Shown here in pieces: positions 63,695-64,000 of a stretch of 64,000 nt of DNA. This DNA comes from DATCRE01 sp964235605. Its GTDB lineage: Bacteria > Bacteroidota > Bacteroidia > Cytophagales > Cyclobacteriaceae. The stretch lies in NCBI GenBank assembly GCA_964235605.1, contig CAXSCR010000002.1, positions 140,066 through 204,065 of the forward strand, given 5' to 3'. Under the pieces are notes generated by a model that searched no databases, had not been told where the DNA came from, and saw nothing but the letters and a program-made list of their open reading frames with translations. Both the position numbers and the translations under genes were made by a program. Every line of letters begins with the position of its first letter. Position 1 is the first letter of the stretch.

Positions 63695-63733
63695 TGAAAA
63701 TGATAAAGGATTGAAATATTTTTACGCGCATGT

Positions 63734-63763
63734 TTGCAAATACATATGGTAAATCTATCTTTG
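63734..63763 (+). promoter_or_regulatory. promoter of tRNA-Glu (Bacteroidota consensus)
   Basis: TTG at 63734-63736, 19 bases, TATCTTTG at 63756-63763. Transcription would start near 63770, 12 bases before the tRNA, as expected. Confidence 0.75.
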
Positions 63764-63781
63764 CACACCTTTTACAAACAC

Positions 63782-63853
63782 GGTCCGTTCGTCTAGGGGT
63801 TAGGACACCAGATTTTCATTCTGGTAACACGGGTTCGATTCCCGTACGGACTA
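63782..63853 (+). tRNA. tRNA-Glu (anticodon UUC)
   Basis: 72 bases. Acceptor stem GGTCCGT / ACGGACT (first pair G-U), D arm with GGGGTTAGGAC, anticodon stem CCAGA / TCTGG with loop TTTTCAT giving anticodon UUC, T arm ACGGGTTCGATTCCCGT, discriminator A at 63853. CCA is not encoded. Confidence 0.97.
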
Positions 63854-64000
63854 CTGGAGGCGACAAGGTATCACATGGATATTCTTGTCGCTCTTTTTTT
63901 TCCGCGTAAGTATCTGATATTTTAATAATTAGCTCGATTACTTTATTGACATTAGAGGTTCGATATGTGTCGTTTTCTATGTCATAAATAATACCTTCTG
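63816..64000 (-). CDS. C-terminal end of a possible serine recombinase, cut by the window edge
   Basis: On the minus strand a frame is open from the edge at 64000 to a TGA at 63816-63818, inside tRNA-Glu. The first 33 residues (EGIIYDIENDTYRTSNVNKV then IELIIKISDTYAEK) look like real protein: the pattern (F/Y)xxxxYRTxxVNxVxxLI is the usual C-terminus of Bacteroidota large serine recombinases as I remember them. The rest of the frame, through the terminator and tRNA, is unlikely to be conserved and may be a run-on to the first stop. Only about 60 codons are visible, so the identity is uncertain. Confidence 0.4.
   Translation of the reverse strand, partial: EGIIYDIENDTYRTSNVNKVIELIIKISDTYAEKKERQEYPCDTLSPPVVRTGIEPVLPE
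63860..63900 (+). terminator. intrinsic terminator of tRNA-Glu
   Basis: Perfect 8-bp stem GCGACAAG (63860-63867) / CTTGTCGC (63884-63891) with a 16-base loop, followed by TCTTTTTTTT. It lies 6 bases after the tRNA. Confidence 0.85.

Overview
The window looks like chromosomal DNA of a gliding or surface-associated Bacteroidota bacterium, most likely order Cytophagales. Evidence: a SusC/SusD locus with its accessory lipoproteins, type IX secretion (T9SS) sorting tails, a SprB-like giant adhesin with a gliding-type C-terminal domain, DUF4249 and DUF4302 lipoproteins, low GC, and promoters of the Bacteroidota form TTG-N19-20-TAnnTTTG in front of gapA, tRNA-Glu, smc and a ferredoxin gene. The species cannot be named from the sequence alone.

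Layout. 0-5 kb: two paralogous secreted esterases with PKD-like repeats. 5-7.3 kb: the cysteine pair cysE-cysM behind a perfect palindrome. 7.3-17.9 kb: a glycan or peptide uptake locus on the minus strand (SusC, SusD, zinc metallohydrolase lipoprotein, DUF4302, Calx-beta lipoprotein), in which susC carries one in-frame amber codon, flanked by two decayed genes. 18-25 kb: a CotH-like T9SS protein, a SIMPL-domain protein and smc. 25.3-34.3 kb: a small secreted protein fused by one-nucleotide spacing to a 2880-residue SprB-like adhesin whose core is 4 + 16 tandem repeats. 34.3-39.5 kb: LuxC-type acyl-CoA reductase divergent from a ferredoxin, then an SPFH/ribbon-helix-helix/secreted-protein operon divergent from a bestrophin channel, with a 40-residue membrane ORF. 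39.6-48.3 kb: TonB receptor plus DUF4249 lipoprotein, a large HExxH-propeller protein, pyruvate dehydrogenase E2, HslV. 48.7-58.3 kb: a signalling island. 58.3-64 kb: AI-2E family permease, class III aminotransferase, an unknown helical protein, a DnaJ-TPR membrane protein, gapA, tRNA-Glu(UUC), and the C-terminal end of what may be a serine recombinase running off the right edge.

The best candidate for an under-described system is the signalling island 48.7-58.3 kb: a TonB-dependent receptor of the type whose mature start reads LTLEQLMNIQ, two single histidine kinases, a hybrid kinase with a degenerate Hpt domain (phospho-accepting His replaced by Tyr), and two tandem copies of a CheY-like regulator plus a periplasmic YfiR-family protein. 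In proteobacteria YfiR restrains a membrane diguanylate cyclase; here the only nearby membrane signalling protein with a periplasmic domain is a HAMP histidine kinase, which suggests a YfiR-to-kinase circuit. Second-tier candidates are the operator-like array of three TTGATAT half-sites in front of the SPFH/RHH operon, and the higher-order three-repeat duplication inside the giant adhesin.

All family names come from motif recognition by eye; no database search was run.
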